Part shown: in pieces, positions 7,344-15,351 of the stretch
Layout: every line of letters begins with the position of its first letter
Numbering within the stretch: position 1 is the stretch's first letter
NCBI GenBank assembly: GCA_903859705.1
Contig: CAIONQ010000076.1
Location: 1-64,000 of the forward strand
Source of the DNA: an uncultured Chthonomonas sp.
GTDB lineage: Bacteria > Armatimonadota > Chthonomonadetes > Chthonomonadales > Chthonomonadaceae
DNA: 64,000 bases
Direction: 5' to 3'
The notes under the pieces: model-generated
What the model saw: only the letters and a program-made list of their open reading frames with translations
Told to the model about the DNA's origin: nothing
Databases searched by the model: none
Position numbers and translations under genes: made by a program

Positions 7344-9932
7344 TCAGTCGTCCGGGTGCTGGCCTTCGCCCCACACTTCCAGCTCTGTTAGCCCCGCAAA
7401 TGACTTTCCATGGTGCGTAAATACAACCCTTATTTTGCCTGTTTTCACTGGATCGATATTTACGGTGTTTACCGTTGATGCCTGCGGCTTACCGGGCGTT
7501 TGCTTCTGGCCGGTACAGGGTTTCCAGTTTGCACCATCAAAGTACTGTATTTCGTAGGCATCCGGTGCCTGCACACCGCCGCCATCTCCCCAGATATGCA
7601 GCAGCAATAGATCCACCGTTTTGGGAGTTCCGAAATCTATCTGAACCCAGTCGGTTTTATTAGGGGATTCGTAGGCAGTCCACCGGTTGCGGGAACTGGT
7701 GCTGAACTGTACCACGCCATCGTTCACTTCTTCCACACGATCAAATCTTGAAGTGAAAGATGCACTGGCCACAGGATAGCCTTTGCCGCGGGCGTTTAGT
7801 GCAAGGTTGCCTACCTTTGCAACAGGCTTTGAAAGTGGTAAGTTTGCTTCTCCCATGGCTTCAAACTCTGTTAGCCCGCTGCCACATCCGGGCAGGTTGG
7901 TGAAAACTGCCCGCACAGCAGCCGTAGTAATTACGGGAAACCGAAATGTGTTGCAGCGCCCACCCTGTGGAAGCGGATACTGGGCCTTTACCCCTGGGAT
8001 AGGCAGCCACACTTTTGATGTTAATCCGTGGTACTCAAGGCGGATTGCCGAAGGCGCACGCACTGGTGCGGCCGGGCCATCATCCAGAATGTGCAATCGA
8101 ACGGAACTTATGGGCCGATCGATGCCGAACTGCACGGTGCACCAATCCGTGGCGCTGCCAGAGCCTTTGGTGGTCCAGCGGTTTGGCGGCGATACATCGT
8201 ACCAGGCATTGCCATCTATCACAGTGCTCAGGTGACTATCGGCAGCGGTGTACGATGCCGTTGCTCTCGGATAGTAGCTGCCTTCATTGTTGACCGCGAA
8301 ATTGACCTCTGGTGCCTTTGTTATTGGTGCTGCCTTTGTGGCCAGATCCAGCTTTATCTTACAAAGCGTTCGAGATGAGAATATCGTTTTGCCATCGCTC
8401 TGTATAATTAAGCCCGTACCTTTGTGGTAGTGCTTTCCTGCCTTATCCCAGATGATAGAGAGCAGATGCCCGTGGTATGGAACTCTATCCAGCGCGCAGT
8501 ACTCCCAGCTGTCCGGGATAATTGGGTCGAGCTCCAGCTTGTTGCCTTCTTGTGGGCGCAGCCCCATCAGGCCGGTTATAATCAGGTTGATGTAGCCAGA
8601 ATGGAAATAGTGCTCGCTGTGATTAAAACTATCGGAACCTTCCCACGAACCCGTATCCGGGTTTGCGGATTCGGCAATATACGGGCGCCCCTTTTTGCGC
8701 TGGGTTAGCGTATACACTTTGAGCAGCTTGAAGTAATCTGCCTTAGTAACCACCGCCTGTATATAATCATGAAGCAGGTTGCCCATTGCCTCCAGAGTTT
8801 GCGTGGTGGCGTAGGGCCAACTTTGTCCGCTCCAGACGCAGCAGTTTTTGGAGATCAAGAAAAGTGGGTCGTGCCGCTCTGTAACGGTTGGGCCATAGGG
8901 GGAGTAGAAGTACTCTGGATCCATAAGGTACTTCCACGCAGATTCGTATCCTGCATCTGGCAGGTTGAACTCCCAGGGTACAAACCCAATCTCTTCTCGG
9001 CCATGCTCGTTGCCGGCATACTTGCCAGAATCATAGGTTCGCGTTAGGCCCTTTATCCCATCTTTTTCATCATGCCGGAACATATGTAAAAAGAAGCCAC
9101 GCCGCTTATCCCAAAGCATGCTCTGTACTTTTTGTTTCAGAGATGCTGCTTTGCGGCTGTACTCGCCTGCTGAGGCGGAATCTCCCATCAGCTTAGAGAT
9201 GCCGGTAATAGCATTTGCATCGGCATACATATAACTGTTGAGGGTGGGGCGGTATCCCTGGGCACCGGCAAACCAATCTTCCGTTTGCCGGCTGTTGATG
9301 TTGGTTTCCATGCCATCCGCCATGCCTGTTTGCCAGAACATGCCATTGTTGGCATCAAAATGTTCGCGCTCCCAGCCCTTGTAGTTCTCTATCAGCCCGT
9401 TGCGCATGCTGGTGGCGAAATCTCGGTCGGCATGTACCTTGTAAAGCGCCCACACGCCATCCGCAATCCATGCGCTGTAGTTCCGCGGTTGGGCTCCTTC
9501 AGTTTTCACCCAGTAACGAGCGTAGTCTTCGGCAATCCTCGGGTTCCGCAGCCAGCGTGTTTCGTACAAATGGTGCCCGGCAGCGCAGCTGATGGCGCCG
9601 TACCTGCCCGACCATCCGGGCCGATCCATAAACTCCGTAAACGTGTAACCCGTTTCGGGAGATCCATATACCAGGTGGCGGGTTATTAGCTCCCACCGAT
9701 AGTAGTAGGTGGCATCAATATCTGCATCCGGGCTATCGAAGAACGGAATGTTCTGTTTGTACCATTCAGAATCTCGGTTCACCAGGAAGGCCTGTTCAGC
9801 AATCTTTGCTTCTGCTCGGATTACTCCTGGCGCTGGCGGGGAGGCGCCAGGGGCTGCAAGCGCACAGAATAGTGCTGGTAGAGCAAGCGCCTTAACCAGA
9901 TTTGCCCTTTGGAACGATGCAGAGTTTCTCAA
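7344..9932 (-). CDS. Six-hairpin glycosidase (MGH1/GH63-like) with two discoidin (F5/8 type C) domains
   Basis: An 862-residue exported enzyme. A signal peptide covers about residues 1-30 (LVKALALPALFCALAAPGA). Residues about 45-520 form an (alpha/alpha)6 barrel related to glycogen-debranching, GH63 and MGH1 enzymes (YYRWELITRHLVYG, RPTLNSYMYADANAI, GFVPWEFNLPD, SQTLEAMGN-like helix pairs). Residues about 565-700 and 715-860 are two F5/8 type C modules that usually bind carbohydrate (SVRLHILDDGPA and WVQIDFGTPKTVDLLLLHIW). It is last in a minus-strand operon after GH127 (50-nt gap) and the DapA-like gene, so a plant or microbial polysaccharide containing arabinose is a likely target. The exact bond hydrolysed cannot be read from the sequence. 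Confidence 0.8.
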   Translation of the reverse strand: MRNSASFQRANLVKALALPALFCALAAPGASPPAPGVIRAEAKIAEQAFLVNRDSEWYKQNIPFFDSPDADIDATYYYRWELITRHLVYGSPETGYTFTEFMDRPGWSGRYGAISCAAGHHLYETRWLRNPRIAEDYARYWVKTEGAQPRNYSAWIADGVWALYKVHADRDFATSMRNGLIENYKGWEREHFDANNGMFWQTGMADGMETNINSRQTEDWFAGAQGYRPTLNSYMYADANAITGISKLMGDSASAGEYSRKAASLKQKVQSMLWDKRRGFFLHMFRHDEKDGIKGLTRTYDSGKYAGNEHGREEIGFVPWEFNLPDAGYESAWKYLMDPEYFYSPYGPTVTERHDPLFLISKNCCVWSGQSWPYATTQTLEAMGNLLHDYIQAVVTKADYFKLLKVYTLTQRKKGRPYIAESANPDTGSWEGSDSFNHSEHYFHSGYINLIITGLMGLRPQEGNKLELDPIIPDSWEYCALDRVPYHGHLLSIIWDKAGKHYHKGTGLIIQSDGKTIFSSRTLCKIKLDLATKAAPITKAPEVNFAVNNEGSYYPRATASYTAADSHLSTVIDGNAWYDVSPPNRWTTKGSGSATDWCTVQFGIDRPISSVRLHILDDGPAAPVRAPSAIRLEYHGLTSKVWLPIPGVKAQYPLPQGGRCNTFRFPVITTAAVRAVFTNLPGCGSGLTEFEAMGEANLPLSKPVAKVGNLALNARGKGYPVASASFTSRFDRVEEVNDGVVQFSTSSRNRWTAYESPNKTDWVQIDFGTPKTVDLLLLHIWGDGGGVQAPDAYEIQYFDGANWKPCTGQKQTPGKPQASTVNTVNIDPVKTGKIRVVFTHHGKSFAGLTELEVWGEGQHPDD

Positions 9933-9982
9933 CGTGTTTCCTGGCTCCCTATGGGTTTTGGGATATTCTTACTACGGCTCTT

Positions 9983-12325
9983 TTAGTCGGCCTTTATTAC
10001 GCGTGCCTCAAACAGACCACCGGCCATCATGCCAGGGTGCGCTTGCAGCTTGAGCGTGAATGTGCCACCGGTACCCTGTGGCAGGGGGTACTTAACGGTA
10101 AAGAACTTCTCGGGCATATTGCTATTTAGCTTCTGTGTGCCCACCACTTTTCCATCGATCAAAATATCAAACTCTCGTGGGCCAACATCGCTGCCCCAGT
10201 AGGTAAGGTACAGAGAAGAGTGCGCGCTGTGCCGGAGCTTGTAGCTAAACCAGCCACCGTTGCGTGCATCGCGCCAGCCATGGCCATTAAAATCACCCGA
10301 GGCGCTATCTTGGCCTACATAGCCGTGGTCTCGCTCCTGCTGAGTGAAGTTCGGCTGCACTACGTCCACTGTCTGCCGAGCAAGCTCCCGAAGCCTATCC
10401 TGCTCTTTACGATATGCTGCCTGTTGCTCAGCCCACTGCACGGGTGTTCGTCGGTCCCAATACACCTCATACCGGCCATGCTGCAGCTGGTAAAACGGTT
10501 TCAACGTTACGGAAACGCTTATATCCGGGTTGGATGCCGAGCGGATGAGGCCAGCTGGAACCGTGAATGTTAGGCCCGGGGCAGCCGTTAGCTGCTCGGT
10601 AAGCGCGGTCACCGGTTTATCGGATACAGCGCTGAGCGTTGGGGCAGGGGTACTAACGGGTGCGCCAAGTACGATTGGGCCGTATAAAAAGGCAAACCGG
10701 TTGGGGTCGTCCGCAAAGCCTTCGGTGCGCAGATGCATTGGCAGCCGCACCTCAATGCGGTCTCCCTTTTTCCAGCCTCGCTTAATAACAGCGTAAGATC
10801 CCGGTGCGGAGGTCTCCGTTACTGGCTTGCCATTTAGCAGCATAGTGAAGCCACTGGTTGCCCAGAAAGGGTGCCGGATCTGCATGGCAAACGGTTTACG
10901 GAGTGCAGCCTCTACAGTAATTGTGGAGTAGGGAGTTAGCGGAAAACCCGTTTCCTGCCGGAGCTTAAGTGCGGGTGTTGTGAGCTGTGATGCAATGAAC
11001 TGATTGACGAACAGGCTGCCATCGCTGCCGGATGCATAGATCAGTTCGCCGTAACGGGCATGGTTTTCAATACCGGTACCGGTACAACACCAGAAGGAGT
11101 CTTCGGGCGTGTTGTAAACCTTTTCCGAGCCAGACCGCAGCGGCACATAGTAACACATCATGCCATTATCCGGATTTTGCGAAGCCAGAATGTGGTTGAA
11201 GAGTGCGCGCTCATAGTAGTCTGCATACTCCGCTTTCGGCTGCCATTCAAACAGGCTGCGCGTAAGCTTAAGCATGTTGTAGGTATTGCACGTTTCTGTG
11301 GTGCTTGGCCCGAAGTACTTACTGAGGTGTGCCTTGGGCGAGAAGCCCTCGCCATCGCTGTTGCCGCCAATAACATAGGAACGCTCGTGGGTAACAAAGT
11401 TCCAGAAGCTGGACGAAGCTGTGTACAGCTCCTGCTTGCCAGTAAGTTCATACTGCCGTGCTGCGCCAATAATCTTGGGGATTTGTGTATTTGCATGCAC
11501 ACCATCCAACGGATCAATGCTGTGCTCCAGGGGGCCGACTATCCGCAGGTGGATCATTCTGAGAGAAGTATTGAGGTACTTTTTATCGGCGGTGGCAGCG
11601 TAGAGGCTCGCCATCGATTCGGTAATACCGCCCTGTTCGTTCTCTAACATCCGCTGAATTTGCGCATCGGAAAGGCGCGCCATTCTATCTGCGGTCCAAT
11701 CTCCCATCCTGCGGGCAACTTCCAGCCCTTTGCGCTCCCCACACAGGTTGTAGGCATCCAATAGGCCAGCCTGGATTTTGTGGAGTGTGTACCACGGTGC
11801 CCAAACTGGTGTGCCAGCTATTACGCGATCAATAAAAGACTCAGGGAATGCGCTGAGATACCCTGTTTTTAGGGCATCCTGGCATTTGCCAAGTTCGGCA
11901 CACAGGTAGGTAACACGCCTTCTCAGTTCGGGATCGCCGGTTGCCTGTGCCATTTGTGCGCATGCGGAAAGGTAATGACCCAGAAAGTGGCCCCGAACCT
12001 CCCCTGTTGGCTCTTCCCAACCGCCATACGGCTTTTTGCCCATATCGGGCAAGCCGGCATTGCGCCGAGCGGTTAGCAGCAGCCTGTCTGGATCCAGACT
12101 AAGAAGGTACTTTCGATCCAACTCTTGAGCGTGCTGAAAAGGGCCGGGCAGCAGACGGACGCTGTTAAGACTAAAGCCGGCAGCTTTTAGTGGCGCCGCC
12201 AGCGCAACCTTATCGGTGGCATAACGGTGCGTAAACAGATCTGTGGGTGCAGCCGATACGACTGTACTCACAATCAACCCGGATAGTGCCGTTATACCGG
12301 CAAGCGTCCATCTGCGCATCATCAA
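9983..12325 (-). CDS. GH127 beta-L-arabinofuranosidase-like protein (DUF1680)
   Basis: A 780-residue exported member of glycoside hydrolase family 127, whose characterised members release beta-L-arabinofuranose. A signal peptide (ITALSGLIVSTVVSAAP) covers the first 26 residues or so. The (alpha/alpha)6 core spans about 50-450. The family's zinc-thiolate site is intact: Glu344 and Cys346 in TETCNTYN, and Cys413-Cys414 in FWCCTGTGIEN. Beta domains follow (RHPFWATSGFTMLLNGK) and a C-terminal DUF6805-like module occupies about 640-780. The start carries three consecutive Met codons (12325, 12322, 12319) after GAGGAG, and the first is used here. It lies five nt downstream of the DapA-like gene, so the two are co-transcribed. 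Confidence 0.9.
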   Translation of the reverse strand: MMMRRWTLAGITALSGLIVSTVVSAAPTDLFTHRYATDKVALAAPLKAAGFSLNSVRLLPGPFQHAQELDRKYLLSLDPDRLLLTARRNAGLPDMGKKPYGGWEEPTGEVRGHFLGHYLSACAQMAQATGDPELRRRVTYLCAELGKCQDALKTGYLSAFPESFIDRVIAGTPVWAPWYTLHKIQAGLLDAYNLCGERKGLEVARRMGDWTADRMARLSDAQIQRMLENEQGGITESMASLYAATADKKYLNTSLRMIHLRIVGPLEHSIDPLDGVHANTQIPKIIGAARQYELTGKQELYTASSSFWNFVTHERSYVIGGNSDGEGFSPKAHLSKYFGPSTTETCNTYNMLKLTRSLFEWQPKAEYADYYERALFNHILASQNPDNGMMCYYVPLRSGSEKVYNTPEDSFWCCTGTGIENHARYGELIYASGSDGSLFVNQFIASQLTTPALKLRQETGFPLTPYSTITVEAALRKPFAMQIRHPFWATSGFTMLLNGKPVTETSAPGSYAVIKRGWKKGDRIEVRLPMHLRTEGFADDPNRFAFLYGPIVLGAPVSTPAPTLSAVSDKPVTALTEQLTAAPGLTFTVPAGLIRSASNPDISVSVTLKPFYQLQHGRYEVYWDRRTPVQWAEQQAAYRKEQDRLRELARQTVDVVQPNFTQQERDHGYVGQDSASGDFNGHGWRDARNGGWFSYKLRHSAHSSLYLTYWGSDVGPREFDILIDGKVVGTQKLNSNMPEKFFTVKYPLPQGTGGTFTLKLQAHPGMMAGGLFEARVIKAD

Positions 12326-12330
12326 TCTCC

Positions 12331-13233
12331 TCAGCGTGTGGATACAGGGCGAGTGGCAATTGCCTGGCGGATAATTCCCAGAACGTGCTCACGTTCGGTT
12401 CCCTCGATTGGGAGGCGTGGTGCACGTACGGTTTCGGTGCCAAATCCACATTCGGCATTTGCAAGCTTTATGTACTGAACCAGCTTAACATGGGTATCCA
12501 GGTGCAGCAAAGGCATGTACCATCGGTACACTTCTCTTGCTTCCAGCCACTTGCCTGCCTCTGCCAGATCCCATAGCAGTCTGTTCTCGGCAGGGAAGCT
12601 GTTAACCAGGCCAGATACCCAGCCCTCGGCCCCAAGCATTACAGATTCCAGTACCAGATCATCTACGCCGGCAAATATAGTGTAGCGATCTCCCACGAGG
12701 TTGCGCAGATCGGAGATGCGGCGAACATTCTCAGAAGATTCCTTGATGGCGGCCAGAGTAGGTTCATCGGATAACTCGGCAAACATTGCCGGGGTTATGT
12801 CTACACCATAAGAAACGGGGTTGTTGTAACACATAATTGGCAGTGGGGTTGCGCGTGCTACTGTGCGGAAGTGGGTAATGGTTTCCCGGGCATCCGACTT
12901 ATAAACCATTCCTGGTAGCACCATCAAACCATTCACTCCGCACTGTTCTGCATCCTTTGCATAGCGTGCTGCCAGGGCCGTGGTGTACTCGGCAACGCCG
13001 GAGAGAACGGGGATTCGGCCCTTAACATGAGCAACAGCTGCCTTAAGCAATTCCAGTTTCTCGCTGTACTCGTGGGAGCAGTTTTCGCCAACCGTACCCA
13101 GGAAAATAACGCCATGAATGCCGGCCTCAATGAGCTGCTCCAGGTGCTGCAGTGTGCCCTCAATATTCTGAGATTGATCTGCATGAAACTGTGATGTAAT
13201 GGCCGGGAATACACCCCTCCAATTGCTTGCCAT
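12331..13233 (-). CDS. DapA-family (class I aldolase) lyase or dehydratase
   Basis: A 300-residue cytoplasmic TIM-barrel enzyme of the dihydrodipicolinate synthase / N-acetylneuraminate lyase family. It shows the GTVGEN loop (46-51), Tyr136 in CYNNP and the Schiff-base Lys164 in AIKESS. These enzymes act on 2-keto acids through a lysine imine. As first gene of an operon with GH127, and controlled by a divergent FCD regulator, it is more likely a sugar-acid catabolic enzyme (for instance 2-keto-3-deoxy-arabonate dehydratase) than lysine-biosynthetic DapA. That assignment is inference. The remaining arabonate-pathway genes are not nearby. A CTGAGGAG ribosome site precedes the ATG. Confidence 0.85.
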   Translation of the reverse strand: MASNWRGVFPAITSQFHADQSQNIEGTLQHLEQLIEAGIHGVIFLGTVGENCSHEYSEKLELLKAAVAHVKGRIPVLSGVAEYTTALAARYAKDAEQCGVNGLMVLPGMVYKSDARETITHFRTVARATPLPIMCYNNPVSYGVDITPAMFAELSDEPTLAAIKESSENVRRISDLRNLVGDRYTIFAGVDDLVLESVMLGAEGWVSGLVNSFPAENRLLWDLAEAGKWLEAREVYRWYMPLLHLDTHVKLVQYIKLANAECGFGTETVRAPRLPIEGTEREHVLGIIRQAIATRPVSTR

Positions 13234-13296
13234 AGAAATAGACTCCTCAGGTTACGAAATATGATTTTGCATACGATGTAAAGTATACTCATAGTT
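13234..13296. promoter_or_regulatory. Divergent promoter/operator of the glycan operon and its regulator
   Basis: The 63-nt gap between divergent genes holds AGTATACT (13282-13289), a perfect palindrome. It also forms an imperfect dyad with GCATAC (13269-13274). FCD-type GntR proteins often bind such GTATAC-containing sites. TATACT at 13284-13289 can serve as a -10 for the regulator gene; the ATG begins seven nt later, implying a leaderless or nearly leaderless mRNA and autoregulation. On the other strand TTTACA is a candidate -35. Confidence 0.5.
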
Positions 13297-14238
13297 ATGA
13301 AACTCAGTCAACAGCGAACCGCACTCTCCAGCACAATTGAATCGGATATGGCGCAGAAGATTTCAGGCGGAACACTTGCCGTTAGGCCTCTAACCCTTGC
13401 CGCCCTGGCCTCGCATTACAATGTAAGCATTACTCCTGTGCGCCAGGCGGTTGATCAACTGATAGCAAGAGGATTGATTATCCGCCAATCCAATGGCAGG
13501 CTCTGTGCTGCCGATGTGGCAGGTGGAGACGCACCAGTGGTGCCAGAGGCACACGTTGAGCCATCGACAGAAGCATTGGAGCCGCATTTGCTGAGGCAAA
13601 TTCTGCACTTGAGCCTGCAGCAGCAAGAGATATATGTGCGTGAAGAGGCAACCGCGGTTAGCCTTGGCGTAAGCAGAACGATAATCCGCCAACTGTTCAG
13701 TAAATTTGCAGTGCAGGGGCTTATGCAGCATGTTCCGCGCTGTGGTTGGAAGGTGCAAGCACTGGATAATGCCGATATGCTGCAATATCTGGAAGCACGG
13801 GAAGCTATAGAGGTTGCGGCACTCGATCTTGCAATTCCCAAACTAGATCCCGCGGTACTGCGTTCCATGCATGCCGCAAATATCGAAAAGGCTGATGGGA
13901 GAGATGGTGGGGATGGGGCGCTGGATAATCGGCTACATGCCTACCTTCTGGAGCTGGCAGGAAACCGGTACCTACGCACATTTATTGAAACATATGGCGC
14001 TTACTACACACTTGTATTTGATGTTGCTGCGCCAGGAGCCCATGTAATTGCAGATATGGCGCAGCAGCACCTGGCGATTTTATCTGGATTGTTGGAGGAG
14101 AGGTGGGATGATGCCCGGGATGCGTTGCGAGCGCATATCCGCGCTCAGGCACAGGTTGTTGCTGCCTGTATAGAGGATGCGAGATTGCAGAGCCTTAACA
14201 CAGATAATGAAATCATGAAGCATGTTCCGGCGGGTTAA
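13297..14238 (+). CDS. GntR-family (FCD-like) transcriptional regulator with two winged-helix segments
   Basis: A 313-residue cytoplasmic regulator. Residues about 8-70 form a GntR winged helix (LTLAALASHYNVSITPVRQAVDQLIARGLI). A second similar helix-turn-helix follows at about 98-155 (VREEATAVSLGVSRTIIRQLFSKFAVQGLM, then GWKVQ). Residues about 160-290 are an all-helical FCD-type ligand domain (LEAREAIEVAALDLAI, HAYLLELAGNRYLRTFIE). Duplicated DNA-binding segments are unusual for this family. Being divergent from the DapA-like/GH127/glycosidase operon, it is the probable controller of that operon, with a sugar acid as likely effector. No Shine-Dalgarno precedes the ATG. Confidence 0.85.
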   Translation: MKLSQQRTALSSTIESDMAQKISGGTLAVRPLTLAALASHYNVSITPVRQAVDQLIARGLIIRQSNGRLCAADVAGGDAPVVPEAHVEPSTEALEPHLLRQILHLSLQQQEIYVREEATAVSLGVSRTIIRQLFSKFAVQGLMQHVPRCGWKVQALDNADMLQYLEAREAIEVAALDLAIPKLDPAVLRSMHAANIEKADGRDGGDGALDNRLHAYLLELAGNRYLRTFIETYGAYYTLVFDVAAPGAHVIADMAQQHLAILSGLLEERWDDARDALRAHIRAQAQVVAACIEDARLQSLNTDNEIMKHVPAG

Positions 14239-14290
14239 ACGGTTAATATAGCAACAATACAATTACGCAATGCTTGTTGGGAGATAAGAG

Positions 14291-15226
14291 ATGGGAATTC
14301 TGGATCTGCAATCGGAGATTGAGGCTATCGTTGCTGAGCTTGATGGCCTGATGGGCGTCTGCGTGAGAGATATTGCCACGGGCATCGAAGTTGGGCTCAG
14401 GTTGGATGAATCTCTGCCGATGGCCAGTACATGCAAGGTTCCCATTCTTGTAACTGCATACCGCAGGGTTGAGGCTGGACTGCTAAACCTCACAGATAGA
14501 ATTGAGATTACAGAAGAGACCCGCACGTGGGGAAGTGGTTTATTTAATGCCTTTGATACTGGGATAAAGCCAACCCTGCACGATCTATTGCTGATGATGA
14601 TTGTTGTATCGGATAACGCGGCCACCGATATCGTGCTTTCTCAGTTGCCCGCAGGCGAAGTGAGCCGCACAATGGTTGAACTGGGGCATGCTAATATTCG
14701 GTGTGACCGAACCATTCAGCGGTTGATTGGTGATTACTTCATTGCGCTTGAGCCACAGCTTGAAACCATGAAGTACAGGGAGTGGGATGATTATGTCGAA
14801 AGGATTCCGGGCCTTGCGGAGCGTGGTAAGGATCTAAATATCATCCGCGAGGCAGTTAACGCATCTGCATCCGATAAAGACACGGCTACAGTTCGGGAGA
14901 TGGCTCGCCTTTGTGCACAGATATCGGAGAATATCTGTGCATCCGAGGAGAGCTGCAGCGCCATGCTGGAGATTATGGACAGGCAAGTTCTCAATGGCAG
15001 GCTCCCCAGGCACCTACCACCCTTCACACGGTTTCCGCACAAAACCGGCACTCTGGGCAGCGGTGCCGTGGTAAACGACACCGGAATACTCTACATTGAA
15101 GATAGGCCCGTGGCATCCGTTTGTGTGCTGAGCCGGGACATGAGATGCCCCATTTCAGCCACAGAAACGGCTATGGCACGCATTGGCCGCGCAGTTTACG
15201 ATGCGTATGGAAAACCAGCATCGTAG
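14291..15226 (+). CDS. Class A beta-lactamase-like serine hydrolase, no signal peptide
   Basis: A 311-residue member of the class A beta-lactamase/transpeptidase fold. It has the SxxK motif (Ser46-Thr-Cys-Lys49), SDN (107-109) and KTG (251-253). The general base motif ExxLN expected about 36 residues after SDN is not seen. There is instead an enlarged region (about 143-195) before DKDTATVREMARL. No signal peptide is present, so the product is predicted cytoplasmic and is unlikely to be a periplasmic antibiotic-resistance enzyme. An esterase or peptidase role is more plausible but unproven. GGGAG lies eight nt before the ATG. It starts 52 nt after the GntR gene on the same strand and may be co-transcribed. 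Confidence 0.75.
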   Translation: MGILDLQSEIEAIVAELDGLMGVCVRDIATGIEVGLRLDESLPMASTCKVPILVTAYRRVEAGLLNLTDRIEITEETRTWGSGLFNAFDTGIKPTLHDLLLMMIVVSDNAATDIVLSQLPAGEVSRTMVELGHANIRCDRTIQRLIGDYFIALEPQLETMKYREWDDYVERIPGLAERGKDLNIIREAVNASASDKDTATVREMARLCAQISENICASEESCSAMLEIMDRQVLNGRLPRHLPPFTRFPHKTGTLGSGAVVNDTGILYIEDRPVASVCVLSRDMRCPISATETAMARIGRAVYDAYGKPAS

Positions 15227-15351
15227 ATTTCGTTTACATTACTCAGAAATTAAGGAATGCGAGGCATGCGAACAGGCAACTTGTTGGCATTCCTGAAGCG
15301 TTCTACCGCGGCCTCCGTCTATATGCATAGGAATAGCAGAAAGGTTTTGGC

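Noticed and set aside
12331-13233. Assignment as lysine-biosynthetic dapA
   Set aside because: Catalytic Lys and Tyr fit the whole family, and the operon context is sugar catabolism, so only the family name is justified.
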